64,000 nucleotides of DNA from CAZVNZ01 sp964628515 (GCA_964628515.1 CAZVNZ010000008.1:30113-94112); one strand, 5' to 3'. Numbered from the stretch's first letter, positions 1 through 8,844 are shown. Notes: generated from the sequence alone by a model not told the origin. Numbers and translations are program-made.

Positions 1-1
1 A

Positions 2-370
2 AACGTTACCTTTTCCGATTTAAAGGGCACAATAAATACCTTTTTGCAGGCTTTTTACGGCAAAGAGGTAAAAACCAAGTTTAGACCGGGGTTTTTCCCC
101 TTTACAGAGCCTTCTGCAGAAGTAGACGTAACATGTACCCTGTGCAAAGGTGTGGGTTGCCCTGCTTGCAAGGGTGCAGGCATGGTGGAAGTATTAGGCT
201 GTGGTCTAATAAATCCTGTGGTACTGGAAAATTGTGGAATAGACCCAAAAGAGTACAGCGGGTTTGCCTTCGGTTTTGGGCTGGACAGGCTTGCAAACAC
301 GAAATACGGAATTACGGATATTAGACTGTTATACGAAAACGACGTGCGCTTTTTGCGCCAGTTTATATAG
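2..370 (+). CDS. pheS: Phenylalanyl-tRNA synthetase alpha subunit, C-terminal part
   Basis: The reading frame is open from base 2 and the gene begins upstream of the window, so only about the last 122 residues are visible. PheS is the catalytic subunit of the cytoplasmic alpha2-beta2 enzyme that charges tRNA-Phe. The fragment carries the class II synthetase motif 3 region (FGFGLDRL) and the Cys cluster CTLCKGVGCPACKG typical of bacterial PheS. It ends FLRQFI, the usual C-terminus. pheT follows after 12 bases with its own GGAGG site, the common pheST operon order. Identification is firm; only the start is missing. Confidence 0.97.
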   Translation, partial: NVTFSDLKGTINTFLQAFYGKEVKTKFRPGFFPFTEPSAEVDVTCTLCKGVGCPACKGAGMVEVLGCGLINPVVLENCGIDPKEYSGFAFGFGLDRLANTKYGITDIRLLYENDVRFLRQFI

Positions 371-382
371 GAGGGCAAGGAT

Positions 383-2758
383 ATGTTAGCGCCGATAGAA
401 TGGATAAAAGATTATGTTGATATAGAGCTATCCCCAAAAGCACTTGGGGACAAAATGATAATGACAGGCAACGGAGTAGAGGGCATAGAGGAATTAGGAA
501 GCAACATTGTAAACGTTGTAGTGGGTAAAATCGAAAAAATCACCAAACATCCGGATGCGGAAAAATTAGTGGTGTGTATGCTTGATGTGGGTGATGATGA
601 GCCTTTGCAAATAGTTACAGGGGCAACAAATGTGTTTGAAGGCGCCTATGTACCCGTGGCAAAAGCAGTGGCAACACTACCCACAGGGGTAATAAAAAAA
701 GGAAAACTAAGAGGAGTAACCTCCTATGGAATGTTATGTTCGGGTCAGGAGCTTAATTTATCCGAGGCAGATTACGAAGGTGCAGGGGTGGACGGTATTA
801 TGATACTGAAAAACGAAGCGCCCGTGGGCATGGATATTAGAGAGCTTTTAAACCTTTCGGGTAGTGTAATCGAGTTTGAAATCGGTGCAAACAGACCTGA
901 CTGCCTAAGCATTTTAGGAATAGCAAGAGAGGCGGCGGCGGCAACGGGCAAGCCCCTAAAAATTCCCGAAATTAAATATACAGAAAATAAAGAGAATATA
1001 AAAGACATCGTTAGCATTAATATTGAAGCTACCGATTTATGCACTCGTTATATGGCGGCGGCGGTTACAAACGTAAAAATACAAAGCTCGCCGGATTGGA
1101 TAAAAAACCGCTTAAAGCAGGGAGGAATACGCCCAATAAACAACATTGTGGACATTACAAACTTTGTAATGTTAGAAACAGGGCAACCCATGCACGCCTT
1201 CGATTTACGGGAGATTGGCGGTAAAAAAATAGTTGTACGTAAAGCAAAGGAGGGGGAAAAACTCACCACTCTTGACGAAAAAGAGCATAAACTGACAAAA
1301 GAAATGTTGCTTATTTGTGATGAGCAAAAACCAATAGGGCTTGCAGGCATAATGGGCGGTTTGGACTCCGGCATAAAAGAGGACACAACCACCGTAGTTT
1401 TTGAGAGCGCAAAATTTATGTATGGCAACATTAGGCAAACCTCAAGAGCCCTTGGTATAAGCACAGAAAGCTCCATGCGTTTTTCAAAAGGGCTTGATGC
1501 AAGTACCACCGAATTTGCTCTTAAAAGAGCCTTAACCTTGGTGGATATGCTAAATGCCGGGGAAGTTGCACAGGGCATTACAGACATTTTAAACGAGGAC
1601 TTAACCTGCAAAAAAATAACAACAACGGCACAAAATGTAAACAAAACCTTGGGTACAGATTTAGACGAAAATCTAATTTGCAACCTGCTTAATAGCGTTA
1701 GCATAAAAACCCATACATACAAGGGCAATATAGAGTGCGAAATACCATTGTTTAGAGGGGATATTTACGGACAAGCGGATATTGCGGAAGAGGTAGCAAG
1801 AATGTACGGCTACGACAATATTAAGCCTACCGATTACAAATGCGAGCTTAAACGGGGAGGCACTCACAAAGGGGAAGAAAAAGAGGATATTATTAAGACT
1901 TACTTAAGCGCAAACGGCTTTAACGAAATAATAACCTATGCTTTTATAGGCAAGCAAACCTTCGATAAATTAGGGGTAAGTATGCCAAACAGCGTTAAAA
2001 TATTAAATCCTTTGGGTGATGATACAGCATATATGCGCACTACCCTTATACCACATATGTTAGATACCATTGCACTTAATTACAACCGCAAAAATACGGA
2101 TATAGATTTATTCGAGGTGGGTAGAGTGCATAAACCCTTAGAAGAAGGGGAGGAGAGCGCAGACGGCTTGCCTAAGGAAATTCCTATGTTGGCACTTAGT
2201 TGTAGCGGTAGTGGGGATTTTTACTCACTAAAAGATATTATTAACGATATTACCACATTGATTTGCGGTAAAACGGTGGATTGCACACCTGTCAATATGG
2301 AGTGCTTGCATCCGGGAATTAGTGCAACCTTGCTTATAGATGGAGAGGAAATCGGCTTTTTAGGGGCACTTAACCCAAAACTTAAAATGGAAATACCCAT
2401 AATTGTGGCGCAAATCAACTTAGAAAAGCTGTTTAGTATAGAAAAACCGGCAGTAAAGTATAAAGCACTACCCAAATACCCTTCCGCAACAAGAGATATT
2501 GCAATTATAGTCAGCGAGGATAAGGGGGCAGGCATCATAGAAAAGGCAATAAAGAAGGCAGGAGGCAACAAGGTTGTCAGCGTAAATTTATTTGATGTAT
2601 ATAAATCCATGCAAATCGGCGAAGGCAAAAAAAGCTTAGCATATGCAATAAATATGCGTAGCGAAAGCGCAACCCTCACAGACGAAGAGGTGGAGGGTGT
2701 AATGCAAAAAATATTAAAAGCACTAATTAAGGAATTTGACGCCAAATTAAGAGATTGA
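383..2758 (+). CDS. pheT: Phenylalanyl-tRNA synthetase beta subunit
   Basis: A 791-residue protein of normal length for bacterial PheT, the beta subunit that binds tRNA-Phe and carries the editing site. A tRNA-binding OB fold lies near residues 40-150 (VVVGKIEKITKHPDAEKL), followed by the B3/B4 editing region (GANRPDCLSILGIARE), the B5 domain, the catalytic-like core and a C-terminal ferredoxin-fold anticodon-binding domain (KYPSATRDIAIIV). The ATG at 383 has AGGAGGG just upstream and directly follows pheS, so the two are cotranscribed. Nothing unusual was seen. Confidence 0.98.
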   Translation: MLAPIEWIKDYVDIELSPKALGDKMIMTGNGVEGIEELGSNIVNVVVGKIEKITKHPDAEKLVVCMLDVGDDEPLQIVTGATNVFEGAYVPVAKAVATLPTGVIKKGKLRGVTSYGMLCSGQELNLSEADYEGAGVDGIMILKNEAPVGMDIRELLNLSGSVIEFEIGANRPDCLSILGIAREAAAATGKPLKIPEIKYTENKENIKDIVSINIEATDLCTRYMAAAVTNVKIQSSPDWIKNRLKQGGIRPINNIVDITNFVMLETGQPMHAFDLREIGGKKIVVRKAKEGEKLTTLDEKEHKLTKEMLLICDEQKPIGLAGIMGGLDSGIKEDTTTVVFESAKFMYGNIRQTSRALGISTESSMRFSKGLDASTTEFALKRALTLVDMLNAGEVAQGITDILNEDLTCKKITTTAQNVNKTLGTDLDENLICNLLNSVSIKTHTYKGNIECEIPLFRGDIYGQADIAEEVARMYGYDNIKPTDYKCELKRGGTHKGEEKEDIIKTYLSANGFNEIITYAFIGKQTFDKLGVSMPNSVKILNPLGDDTAYMRTTLIPHMLDTIALNYNRKNTDIDLFEVGRVHKPLEEGEESADGLPKEIPMLALSCSGSGDFYSLKDIINDITTLICGKTVDCTPVNMECLHPGISATLLIDGEEIGFLGALNPKLKMEIPIIVAQINLEKLFSIEKPAVKYKALPKYPSATRDIAIIVSEDKGAGIIEKAIKKAGGNKVVSVNLFDVYKSMQIGEGKKSLAYAINMRSESATLTDEEVEGVMQKILKALIKEFDAKLRD

Positions 2759-2845
2759 TGTTGTATTATTGCAAATAAATGGTTATAATAAATTATAGGT
2801 TAGTGAGTTTTGCCTAAAAATAGGGTATTGTAGGCGGTGAGAGAT

Positions 2846-3157
2846 ATGGAAAAAACGAAAACAGTTGTTAACATTGGTGGCAAGGAGTACACCTTGTGCA
2901 GTTACGAGGGTGCGGAGTTTGTCCACAGAGTTTCCATTAAAGTAAACGAAAAAATAGAGGAAATAAGAAAGGCAAATCCGGATATTAACAACGTGCAAAT
3001 TTTTACCTTAACCGCAATAAATATGGCAGAGGACTGGGTAAAACTGTCCGACGAGCTTAAAGAAAAAAACAAAGAAATAGAAAAACTGACAAAAGATTTA
3101 GAGCAATACAAAAAAATGGGGGCAAGTACCATAGTAAAGCCCTTTTCCGGCAAATAA
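2846..3157 (+). CDS. zapA: Cell division protein ZapA
   Basis: About 103 residues, the usual ZapA size. ZapA binds FtsZ in the cytoplasm and promotes Z-ring bundling. The N-terminal globular part has the family pattern (VVNIGGKEYTLCSYEG, then VHRVSIKVNEKIEEI) and a C-terminal coiled coil follows (KLSDELKEKNKEIEKLTKDLEQYKK). I chose ATG 2846 because GGTGAG lies a few bases upstream; a GTG at 2837 in the same frame would add three residues. In many Firmicutes zapA follows pheT, as here. Confidence 0.9.
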   Translation: MEKTKTVVNIGGKEYTLCSYEGAEFVHRVSIKVNEKIEEIRKANPDINNVQIFTLTAINMAEDWVKLSDELKEKNKEIEKLTKDLEQYKKMGASTIVKPFSGK

Positions 3158-3180
3158 GGGATAGCAATATCCCTTTGCCG
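3148..3180 (+). terminator. Hairpin overlapping the zapA stop codon
   Basis: Arms AAGGGATA (3156-3163) and TATCCCTT (3168-3175) close a GCAA tetraloop. The stem can be extended by CGGCA/TGCCG with a small bulge. The stem contains the zapA stop codon. There is no immediate T tract; a run of eight T follows about 20 bases later. It is either a terminator of unusual shape or a 3-prime stabilising hairpin. Confidence 0.55.
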
Positions 3181-3460
3181 ATAAATAACCGAAATATATT
3201 TTTTTTAATGATGATGATGTTGGCGATAGCCGTAGTATAGCACACAAAAATTTGCAAAGCCGTTGTATTGGCAAGTTTGAGGATTTTATATATATAATGT
3301 TGCGTAGCAAAAATTTTTTGTATATTTGTATGCAGCAGTTTTTGTGTTTTTAAAAAATGGCAAAGTAAAAAACCCACCTGAATTTTGGTGTTATGAGTAA
3401 GGAAAGCGGTAGAAAAAGTACCTGTATTATGATATAATATTCATATTGGGAGTGTTAAAA
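3158..3460. other. AT-rich gap between zapA and fic
   Basis: About 300 bases with no convincing gene. It holds the zapA end hairpin, one copy of a short ATGATGATG-type motif at 3199-3225, and a likely fic promoter: TATAAT at 3433-3438 followed by GGGAG before ATG 3461. Nothing else was recognised. Confidence 0.6.
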
Positions 3461-4216
3461 ATGATTAATGAGTTACTTAATAAAATAGATAACAATAAAA
3501 GGTTAATTCAGGATAAAAGGCCATTTTCCAAAGAAGAATTAATACAGCTTAAAAATTATTTTAAAATAGGTTTAACATACTCTTCTAATGCTATTGAAGG
3601 CAATACTTATACTATTACGGAAACAAAAATCCTAATAGAAGACGGTCTTACCGCCTCGGGAAAGCCCCTAAAGGAAGCCCTTGAAACCATAGGACATTCA
3701 GAGGCTTACGACTATATGTACAACCAAGCAACAAAAAAAAACCTTAAAATAACGGAAGAATTAATTTGTAATTTGCATAGACTGTTTTATTACAGAATAG
3801 ATGAAAAAAACGCCGGTAAATACAGAAAAATCCAAGTGCTAATTACAGGCACGGAGTACGTACCTCCAAGCCCACAAAAAATTTCTGCCTTAATGAAGGA
3901 ATTTATTACAGAAATTAACAAAAAAGCTATGCACGGGGTTTTACTTTCGGCTTATGCTCACAGACGCCTTGCAGAAATACACCCTTTTATTGACGGAAAC
4001 GGCAGGACAGCAAGGCTGTTGATGAATTTAATACTCATAAACAAAGGGTATCAAGTTATTTCCATTCCACCTGTACTAAGGGCTGACTACATAACTGCAT
4101 TGCAAACAGCACAGCGAGCCAAAAACCCTAATGATGCCAAATTTAATCAACTGATTGCAGAGTGCGAGATAGAAGCACAAAAAGAAATAATACGAATGTT
4201 TCATATCGAAGATTAA
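3461..4216 (+). CDS. Fic/DOC family protein, class II (self-inhibited AMP transferase)
   Basis: A 251-residue Fic-fold protein. Fic enzymes usually move AMP from ATP to a hydroxyl on a target protein. The active-site motif HPFIDGNGRTAR begins at His174. An inhibitory helix motif of the (S/T)xxxE(G/N) type is present near the N-terminus (SNAIEGN, Glu46), which makes this class II, with the inhibitory helix in the same chain. No antitoxin gene lies beside it. The start is ATG 3461 with GGGAG 8-9 bases upstream; an earlier in-frame TTG lacks a site. The gene stands alone between AT-rich gaps, which may indicate acquisition. The target is unknown. Confidence 0.92.
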   Translation: MINELLNKIDNNKRLIQDKRPFSKEELIQLKNYFKIGLTYSSNAIEGNTYTITETKILIEDGLTASGKPLKEALETIGHSEAYDYMYNQATKKNLKITEELICNLHRLFYYRIDEKNAGKYRKIQVLITGTEYVPPSPQKISALMKEFITEINKKAMHGVLLSAYAHRRLAEIHPFIDGNGRTARLLMNLILINKGYQVISIPPVLRADYITALQTAQRAKNPNDAKFNQLIAECEIEAQKEIIRMFHIED

Positions 4217-4670
4217 AATCTACTTTTCCCATAAACAAGCAAAAAAGAGCGCATACAAATTTACCTATATTTAAGCCGATAAACATAAATTTAGGGCGCT
4301 TGCTATTATACCATGTAATGTGTAACATTAATAAAGGATATGCAACCATACCAAGCATAATAAGTATTTTATTGTATATAGCCAAATTAGTTAGAAGAAA
4401 TAAACAATATTCCAATCCCTAATTACAAACAACATTAATTAAGGATTGGTTTTTATATCGTTTTTTTAAGAAATTATAGCCCTTTTATTAAAATTACTAT
4501 AATTGCAGGAATTTTACCGAAAACATCTACTCAAACATAAATTTTAATTAGCTGACATTAAATAATTTTTATTTAACAGCGGTTTTAAATTTATGCGCTT
4601 TTGCTTTTAAAAATAACAATTTATGCTAATACTAAGATGTTTGTGTTTAAGTTATTACAAGAGTAAATAT
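4217..4670. other. AT-rich gap between fic and spoVG
   Basis: A 454-base stretch without a supported gene. Its only clear element is the terminator at 4412-4455. Open frames on both strands around 4143-4422 lack a ribosome site and overlap the end of fic. No clear spoVG terminator was found. Confidence 0.5.
4412..4455 (+). terminator. Rho-independent terminator after fic
   Basis: Arms CCAATCC (4412-4418) and GGATTGG (4443-4449), with an inner AATTA/TAATT pairing, are followed by TTTTTAT. It lies about 200 bases after the fic stop. Confidence 0.75.
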
Positions 4671-4961
4671 TTAGAATTCCTGAGACGTACTTGTTTCATC
4701 TACCTCGTCCGGCATTTCCTCAAAGGCTTTTAAAATGTCCTTTTGGATAATCTCTCTGGTATCCGAGTTGATGGGATGAGCAATGTCTTTGTACTCACCG
4801 CTTGGGGTTTTTCTGCTTGGCATTGCAATAAACAATCCGCTTGCACCCTCGATAATTTTCATATCGTGGATAACGAATTGGTCATCGAATGTTACCGAAA
4901 CAATGGCCTTCATTTTTCCTGTTGCATTAATTCTTCTAATGCGTATGTCTGTAATATTCAT
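4671..4961 (-). CDS. spoVG: SpoVG-family RNA/DNA-binding regulator
   Basis: A 96-residue protein of normal SpoVG length. It begins MNITDIRIRRI and contains the conserved core AIVSVTFDDQFVIHDMKIIEG and FIAMPSRKTPSGEYKDIAHPI. SpoVG is a small nucleic-acid-binding regulator that affects septation, capsule and sporulation genes in Firmicutes; it is also found in non-sporing bacteria, so it does not by itself prove sporulation. The start has GGAGG six bases upstream. It is monocistronic and divergent from murC. A small inverted repeat (TTTACT/AGTAAA, 4983-4998) sits in its leader. Confidence 0.97.
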   Translation of the reverse strand: MNITDIRIRRINATGKMKAIVSVTFDDQFVIHDMKIIEGASGLFIAMPSRKTPSGEYKDIAHPINSDTREIIQKDILKAFEEMPDEVDETSTSQEF

Positions 4962-5312
4962 ATGTGTTCCTCCAGCGTATGCGTTTACTAAAAAGTAAAG
5001 TCACAACATAATACAGTTGATGAAAACGTAAATTTCCATTTAGTTAATCTTATTTTAATACTATTTGAGCCTATTTGCAACTATTTTATTTTCAATTCAG
5101 ACCTTTTTTTAACAGAAAAATTGTAATATGTCATAGTAAAATGTTAATTTACCATAAAATAACCAAAATCTTTGTTAAATTCCATACTGTATTATCAACC
5201 GACATTAGAAAAGTCTATAATAAAAATGTACTATTTTGAATAAATTTACTGTATTTTGCACATTTAAAATAATGTATTGAATTTTAAATACAAATATCAT
5301 ATAATGTTAGTT
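4962..5312. other. Divergent spoVG/murC control region
   Basis: About 350 AT-rich bases between divergent genes. It contains the spoVG leader with an inverted repeat near 4983-4998 and, at the other end, the murC promoter. I see no small gene here. Confidence 0.5.
5277..5305 (+). promoter_or_regulatory. murC promoter, predicted leaderless transcript
   Basis: TTGAAT (5277-5282), a 17-base spacer and TATAAT (5300-5305) make a near-consensus sigma-A promoter. The expected start of transcription, about 7 bases after the -10 box, is at or one base before the murC ATG at 5313. There is no ribosome-binding site in front of that ATG. Confidence 0.7.
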
Positions 5313-6689
5313 ATGGAAATTAACTTAAAGGATTTTAAAAATAAAAACATACATTTTATAGGTATAGGCGGTTGCTCTATGAGCGGTCTTGCTCAAATTT
5401 TGGCATCTAACGGGTTTATTATCTCGGGTACAGACGCTAAGGAATCCGCATTTACAAAACAGGTGGAAAAGCTAAATATTAAGGTTAGTATAGGGCACGA
5501 CGAAAAGTATGTGCATAATGCGGATCTTGTTGTATATTCGGCGGCTATAAAGCCTTACAATCCGGAGTACGCTTATGCGGCGGCACACGATATTCCAATG
5601 CTGGAGCGCTCTAAGTTTTTGGGCATACTGACAAACTACTATGAAAAAGTAGTTTGTATTGCAGGGTGTCACGGCAAAACCACCATTACCTCCATGCTTG
5701 CCATAATACTGGAAAACTCCCCCGAGGATTGCACAATACACGTTGGCGGTATGGTGGACTTTTTATCCGGAGGAGTAAAGGTAGGTAGCAACAAAACCAT
5801 TGTAACAGAGGCTTGCGAGTATGTGCGTAGCTTTTTAACGCTGCACCCAACCCACATATTAATCAACAACATAGACGACGACCACTTAGATTGTTATATG
5901 AATATGGAAGACATTTTTAACACTTTTGTGGAATTTGTTCAAAAACTGGGTAAAGATGGCTTACTTTTGCTAAACAGCTCGGACAGCCTAACTATGGAGC
6001 TTAAAAAGTATGTGGAGTGCAAAACGGTAACTTTTGGCACAAAAACGGCAAACTGGTATTTGGACAACATTGAGTTTTCCAACTTAGGTTTTGGCAGCGG
6101 AGATGTTTTTCATAATAACAAATGCTTAGGCATGGTGAATTTAAACGTACCCGGACTACATAACTTAAACAATGCGCTGGCGGCTATTGCGTATGCCACA
6201 GAAGTTTTTAATATTGATTTTGATAGTTGCACAAAGGCTTTGGCAAAGTACAAATTGGCAGGCAGAAGGTTTGAGCTTATGGGGGAGAAGGACGGAGTTA
6301 GAATTTTCCACGATTATGCCCATCACCCAAGCGAGATTTCCGCTTGTCTTGAGGCGGCAAAGTTAGTGCCACACGAAAAGCTATGGGTGGTGTTTCAATG
6401 TAACTCCTACACTCGTGCAAGAACGCTTAAAGCTAAATACGCTTTATGCTTTGAAAATGCGGACGAAGTGCTAATGCCGGATATCTATCAAGGCAGAGAT
6501 ACGGACACTCAAGGGGTGCATGCAACGGATATTGTACACGTAATAAACGCAAACTCCAAAAATTGCCTGTACATACCAAGTTTTGAAGAAATTAAGGACT
6601 ACTTAAAAAAACATTGGAAACCCGGAGACATTGTAATAACGTTAGGAAGCGGAGACGTGGACAGGCAACAACTAATGTTTTTAGAATAG
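5313..6689 (+). CDS. murC: UDP-N-acetylmuramate--L-alanine ligase
   Basis: A 458-residue Mur ligase that adds L-Ala to UDP-MurNAc in the cytoplasm, the first peptide step of peptidoglycan synthesis. It has the N-terminal nucleotide fold (HFIGIGGCSMSGLAQIL), the ATP loop GCHGKTT (Cys where Thr is more usual), the central EACEYVRSFL and DDDHLD segments, and the C-terminal domain with HDYAHHPSE. Such spelling of the central motif resembles the clostridial MurC branch as I remember it. The start is set by the promoter position and by MEINLKD preceding the fold; ATG 5304 is a possible alternative. A strong terminator follows. Confidence 0.93.
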   Translation: MEINLKDFKNKNIHFIGIGGCSMSGLAQILASNGFIISGTDAKESAFTKQVEKLNIKVSIGHDEKYVHNADLVVYSAAIKPYNPEYAYAAAHDIPMLERSKFLGILTNYYEKVVCIAGCHGKTTITSMLAIILENSPEDCTIHVGGMVDFLSGGVKVGSNKTIVTEACEYVRSFLTLHPTHILINNIDDDHLDCYMNMEDIFNTFVEFVQKLGKDGLLLLNSSDSLTMELKKYVECKTVTFGTKTANWYLDNIEFSNLGFGSGDVFHNNKCLGMVNLNVPGLHNLNNALAAIAYATEVFNIDFDSCTKALAKYKLAGRRFELMGEKDGVRIFHDYAHHPSEISACLEAAKLVPHEKLWVVFQCNSYTRARTLKAKYALCFENADEVLMPDIYQGRDTDTQGVHATDIVHVINANSKNCLYIPSFEEIKDYLKKHWKPGDIVITLGSGDVDRQQLMFLE

Positions 6690-6707
6690 CAAAGCCAAAA
6701 CAAATAT

Positions 6708-6746
6708 AAAGGCTTGTGCCAATTTACTGTGGCACAAGCCTTTTTA
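6708..6746. terminator. Bidirectional terminator between murC and cysE
   Basis: A 14-base perfect stem (6708-6721 with 6730-6743) closes an 8-base loop and has A and T tracts on the two sides. It lies between convergent genes and can serve both. Confidence 0.92.
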
Positions 6747-6779
6747 AATCATCTATTCTATATCATCACCATAAAAAAA

Positions 6780-7688
6780 TTACTGCCTTATAACAGGGGA
6801 GGGGGTGGCGTTGTACACCGTAGAATAGGGGTCTGTGGACTGTGTAAGCCATACATTTCCGCCTATTATACTGTTATGCCCAACGGTAGTGTCTCCACCA
6901 AGTACGGTTGCGCCTGCGTAAATTATTACGTTGTCCTCTATGTTTGGATGGCGCTTTATGCCTTTTATGGGGTTGCCTTTTTCGTCTAAGGGAAAGCTTT
7001 TTGCCCCAAGGGTAACTCCTTGATATATCTTTACATGCTTGCCTATAGAGCAAGTTTCCCCTATAACAACGCCTGTTCCGTGGTCTATGAAAAAGTATTC
7101 GTCTATTTGCGCTCCGGGGTGAATGTCAATGCCCGTTTTACTGTGGGCGTATTGTGCCATAATGCGTGCAAGCAAGGGTATTCCCATTAAATAAAAGGGG
7201 TGGGCAAGCCTGTGTATGCTTACCGCATCAAAACCGGGGTAGGCAAGCAAAATTTCCTCCGCAGATACTGCGGCAGGGTCTCCGCTGTAAGCGGCTGCAA
7301 TGTCCGTGTTTAGTATTTCCGCAATTTGGGGAAGTCCGGCTAAATATTTTACGGTAAACTTTGTTGCATCCTCTCTGCATTTATCGCAACCTACACCTCT
7401 TTGCCGTTTGTCACAAGCGTTTACGAGTACCTCTGCAATCATGCAATCAAGCAAAATTCCTGCCTGTTTAATGTAGGAGGTAACATGCTTGTGTATTTCG
7501 CTTTTAGAGCAAATTTCCGTAGAAAAAATATTTGGAAAAATCGCACTCCTCAGCAATTCTATTAGGGTTTCTACTTTGTTTTTCATGCCAAAACCGCTAA
7601 TTGTATCCCCCGTAATATTTTTTTCGTTTATTTTTATTAGTGATGCAGCCGTTTTTTCGGAATTTTCATCAAGCCATTTGTTTAACAT
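6780..7688 (-). CDS. cysE: Serine O-acetyltransferase
   Basis: A 302-residue enzyme that makes O-acetylserine from serine and acetyl-CoA for cysteine synthesis. The N-terminal helical domain (AYPGFDAVSIHRLAHPFYLMG) is followed by a left-handed beta helix with hexapeptide repeats (GIDIHPGAQI, GVVIGETCSIG, YQGVTLGAKSF, DNVIIYAGATVLGG). It is longer than the short Bacillus-type enzyme, with an N-terminal extension holding a Cys cluster (CDKRQRGVGCDKC). The start at 7688 has GGAG seven bases upstream. It is divergent from metA; cysK, its partner enzyme, is in that operon. Confidence 0.95.
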   Translation of the reverse strand: MLNKWLDENSEKTAASLIKINEKNITGDTISGFGMKNKVETLIELLRSAIFPNIFSTEICSKSEIHKHVTSYIKQAGILLDCMIAEVLVNACDKRQRGVGCDKCREDATKFTVKYLAGLPQIAEILNTDIAAAYSGDPAAVSAEEILLAYPGFDAVSIHRLAHPFYLMGIPLLARIMAQYAHSKTGIDIHPGAQIDEYFFIDHGTGVVIGETCSIGKHVKIYQGVTLGAKSFPLDEKGNPIKGIKRHPNIEDNVIIYAGATVLGGDTTVGHNSIIGGNVWLTQSTDPYSTVYNATPSPVIRQ

Positions 7689-7745
7689 AAATAATCTCCG
7701 TTTACAAAATATTATCATATTTTTAAATAAAAAACATATACATAT

Positions 7746-7796
7746 ATTCTATAATAAAGTATAATAAACGTCAAACAGATAATTACTGTTTATAAT
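7746..7796. promoter_or_regulatory. Divergent cysE/metA promoters with shared palindrome
   Basis: On the minus strand TTGACG (7774-7769) and TAGAAT (7751-7746), 17 bases apart, form a cysE promoter. On the plus strand TATAAT at 7791-7796 is a likely metA -10 box. Between them an inverted repeat AAACAG (7773-7778), 7 bases, CTGTTT (7786-7791) overlaps the cysE -35 box and touches the metA -10 box, so one repressor could control both. I see no SAM riboswitch here. Confidence 0.55.
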
Positions 7797-7859
7797 AAAT
7801 GTTTGTGGGTATTTATATCTATCCGTGGCATTTTATTTAACGGTCGAAAGGAGAAACCC

Positions 7860-8789
7860 ATGCCCATAAATATTAATTCCAAACTTCCGGCGGCTAAAAC
7901 ACTTGCAGATGAAGGTATTTTTATTATGCCGACAAACAGGGCACAAAGGCAGGACATCAGACCTTTACGAATACTTATACTAAATATTATGCCTACCAAA
8001 GAGCAAACGGAAACTCAGTTAATGAGGCTTTTGGCAAATTCTCCCTTGCAGGTGGAAATAACCTTATTGCATCCGGCTACCCATACATCCAAAAATACTT
8101 CCATAGAGCATTTAAACGCCTTTTACAGCACCTTTGAGCAAATAAAAAAGGAAAAGTACGACGGGCTTATAATTACGGGTGCTCCCGTCGAGCAAATTGC
8201 TTTTGAGGAAGTAAACTATTGGGAGGAAATGCAGGAAATTATGGAGTGGTCCAAGAAAAATGTTTTTTCTACCTTGCATATTTGCTGGGCGGCACAAGCA
8301 GGGGTTTACTACCACTACGGCATAGACAAGCATATGCTTAAAGAAAAAATGTTTGGCATTTTCCTACACACCAAATCGGATGCTTACAAGCCTTTGCTTA
8401 GAGGGTTTGATGATGTTTTTTGGGCGCCTCATTCCCGACACACCGAAATAGACAGAGAAGCGGTGCTAAAATGCGATAAAATAGAGATACTGTGCGAATC
8501 CCGCCAAAGCGGAATATATATACTGGCATCTAAAAACGGCAGACAAATTTTTGTAACCGGACACCCCGAATACTGTGCAAACACCCTAAAAGAAGAGTAT
8601 TTAAGGGATGTTAAAAAAGGGCTTGATATAAAAATGCCCAAAAATTATTTTGTGGACAACAACCCTTCCAAACCTCCTGTTGTAAGGTGGAGGGCGCACG
8701 CAAACCTTTTATTTAACAACTGGCTAAACTATTATGTATATCAAGGCACGCCCTTTAACATAGCAGAAGTAGACGAAGATAGTAAATAG
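7860..8789 (+). CDS. metA: Homoserine O-acetyltransferase (MetA type)
   Basis: A 309-residue MetA-family acyltransferase that activates homoserine for methionine synthesis. The nucleophile Cys lies in HICWAAQAG, the His/Glu pair in HPEYC. The residue that selects the acyl donor in this family, position 111, is Glu here (GAPVEQ). Published work on MetA enzymes links Glu111 to acetyl-CoA and Gly111 to succinyl-CoA, so acetylation is predicted despite the name succinyltransferase often given to the family. That agrees with the O-acetylhomoserine sulfhydrylase gene 55 bases downstream. ATG 7860 follows AAAGGAG. Confidence 0.95.
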   Translation: MPININSKLPAAKTLADEGIFIMPTNRAQRQDIRPLRILILNIMPTKEQTETQLMRLLANSPLQVEITLLHPATHTSKNTSIEHLNAFYSTFEQIKKEKYDGLIITGAPVEQIAFEEVNYWEEMQEIMEWSKKNVFSTLHICWAAQAGVYYHYGIDKHMLKEKMFGIFLHTKSDAYKPLLRGFDDVFWAPHSRHTEIDREAVLKCDKIEILCESRQSGIYILASKNGRQIFVTGHPEYCANTLKEEYLRDVKKGLDIKMPKNYFVDNNPSKPPVVRWRAHANLLFNNWLNYYVYQGTPFNIAEVDEDSK

Positions 8790-8844
8790 GTAAAACAATT
8801 AGCTGTTTTCGCTAAAAATAATAAAGAAAAGAGAGGATAAAGAA

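Noticed and set aside
1048..1728. A 226-codon open frame antisense to pheT
   Set aside because: It lies fully within pheT, has no ribosome site and its translation is hydrophobic nonsense typical of the reverse strand of an AT-rich gene.
4143..4422. Small hydrophobic frames on both strands after fic
   Set aside because: They overlap the fic end, have no ribosome site and show no recognisable family. The terminator at 4412 also falls at their edge.
5277..5312. TTG 5277 or ATG 5304 as the murC start
   Set aside because: TTG 5277 is the -35 box and ATG 5304 overlaps the -10 box, so neither would be transcribed from the predicted promoter.
7719..7859. SAM riboswitch upstream of metA
   Set aside because: The leader is too short and lacks the conserved SAM-I stems; only a small inverted repeat is present.
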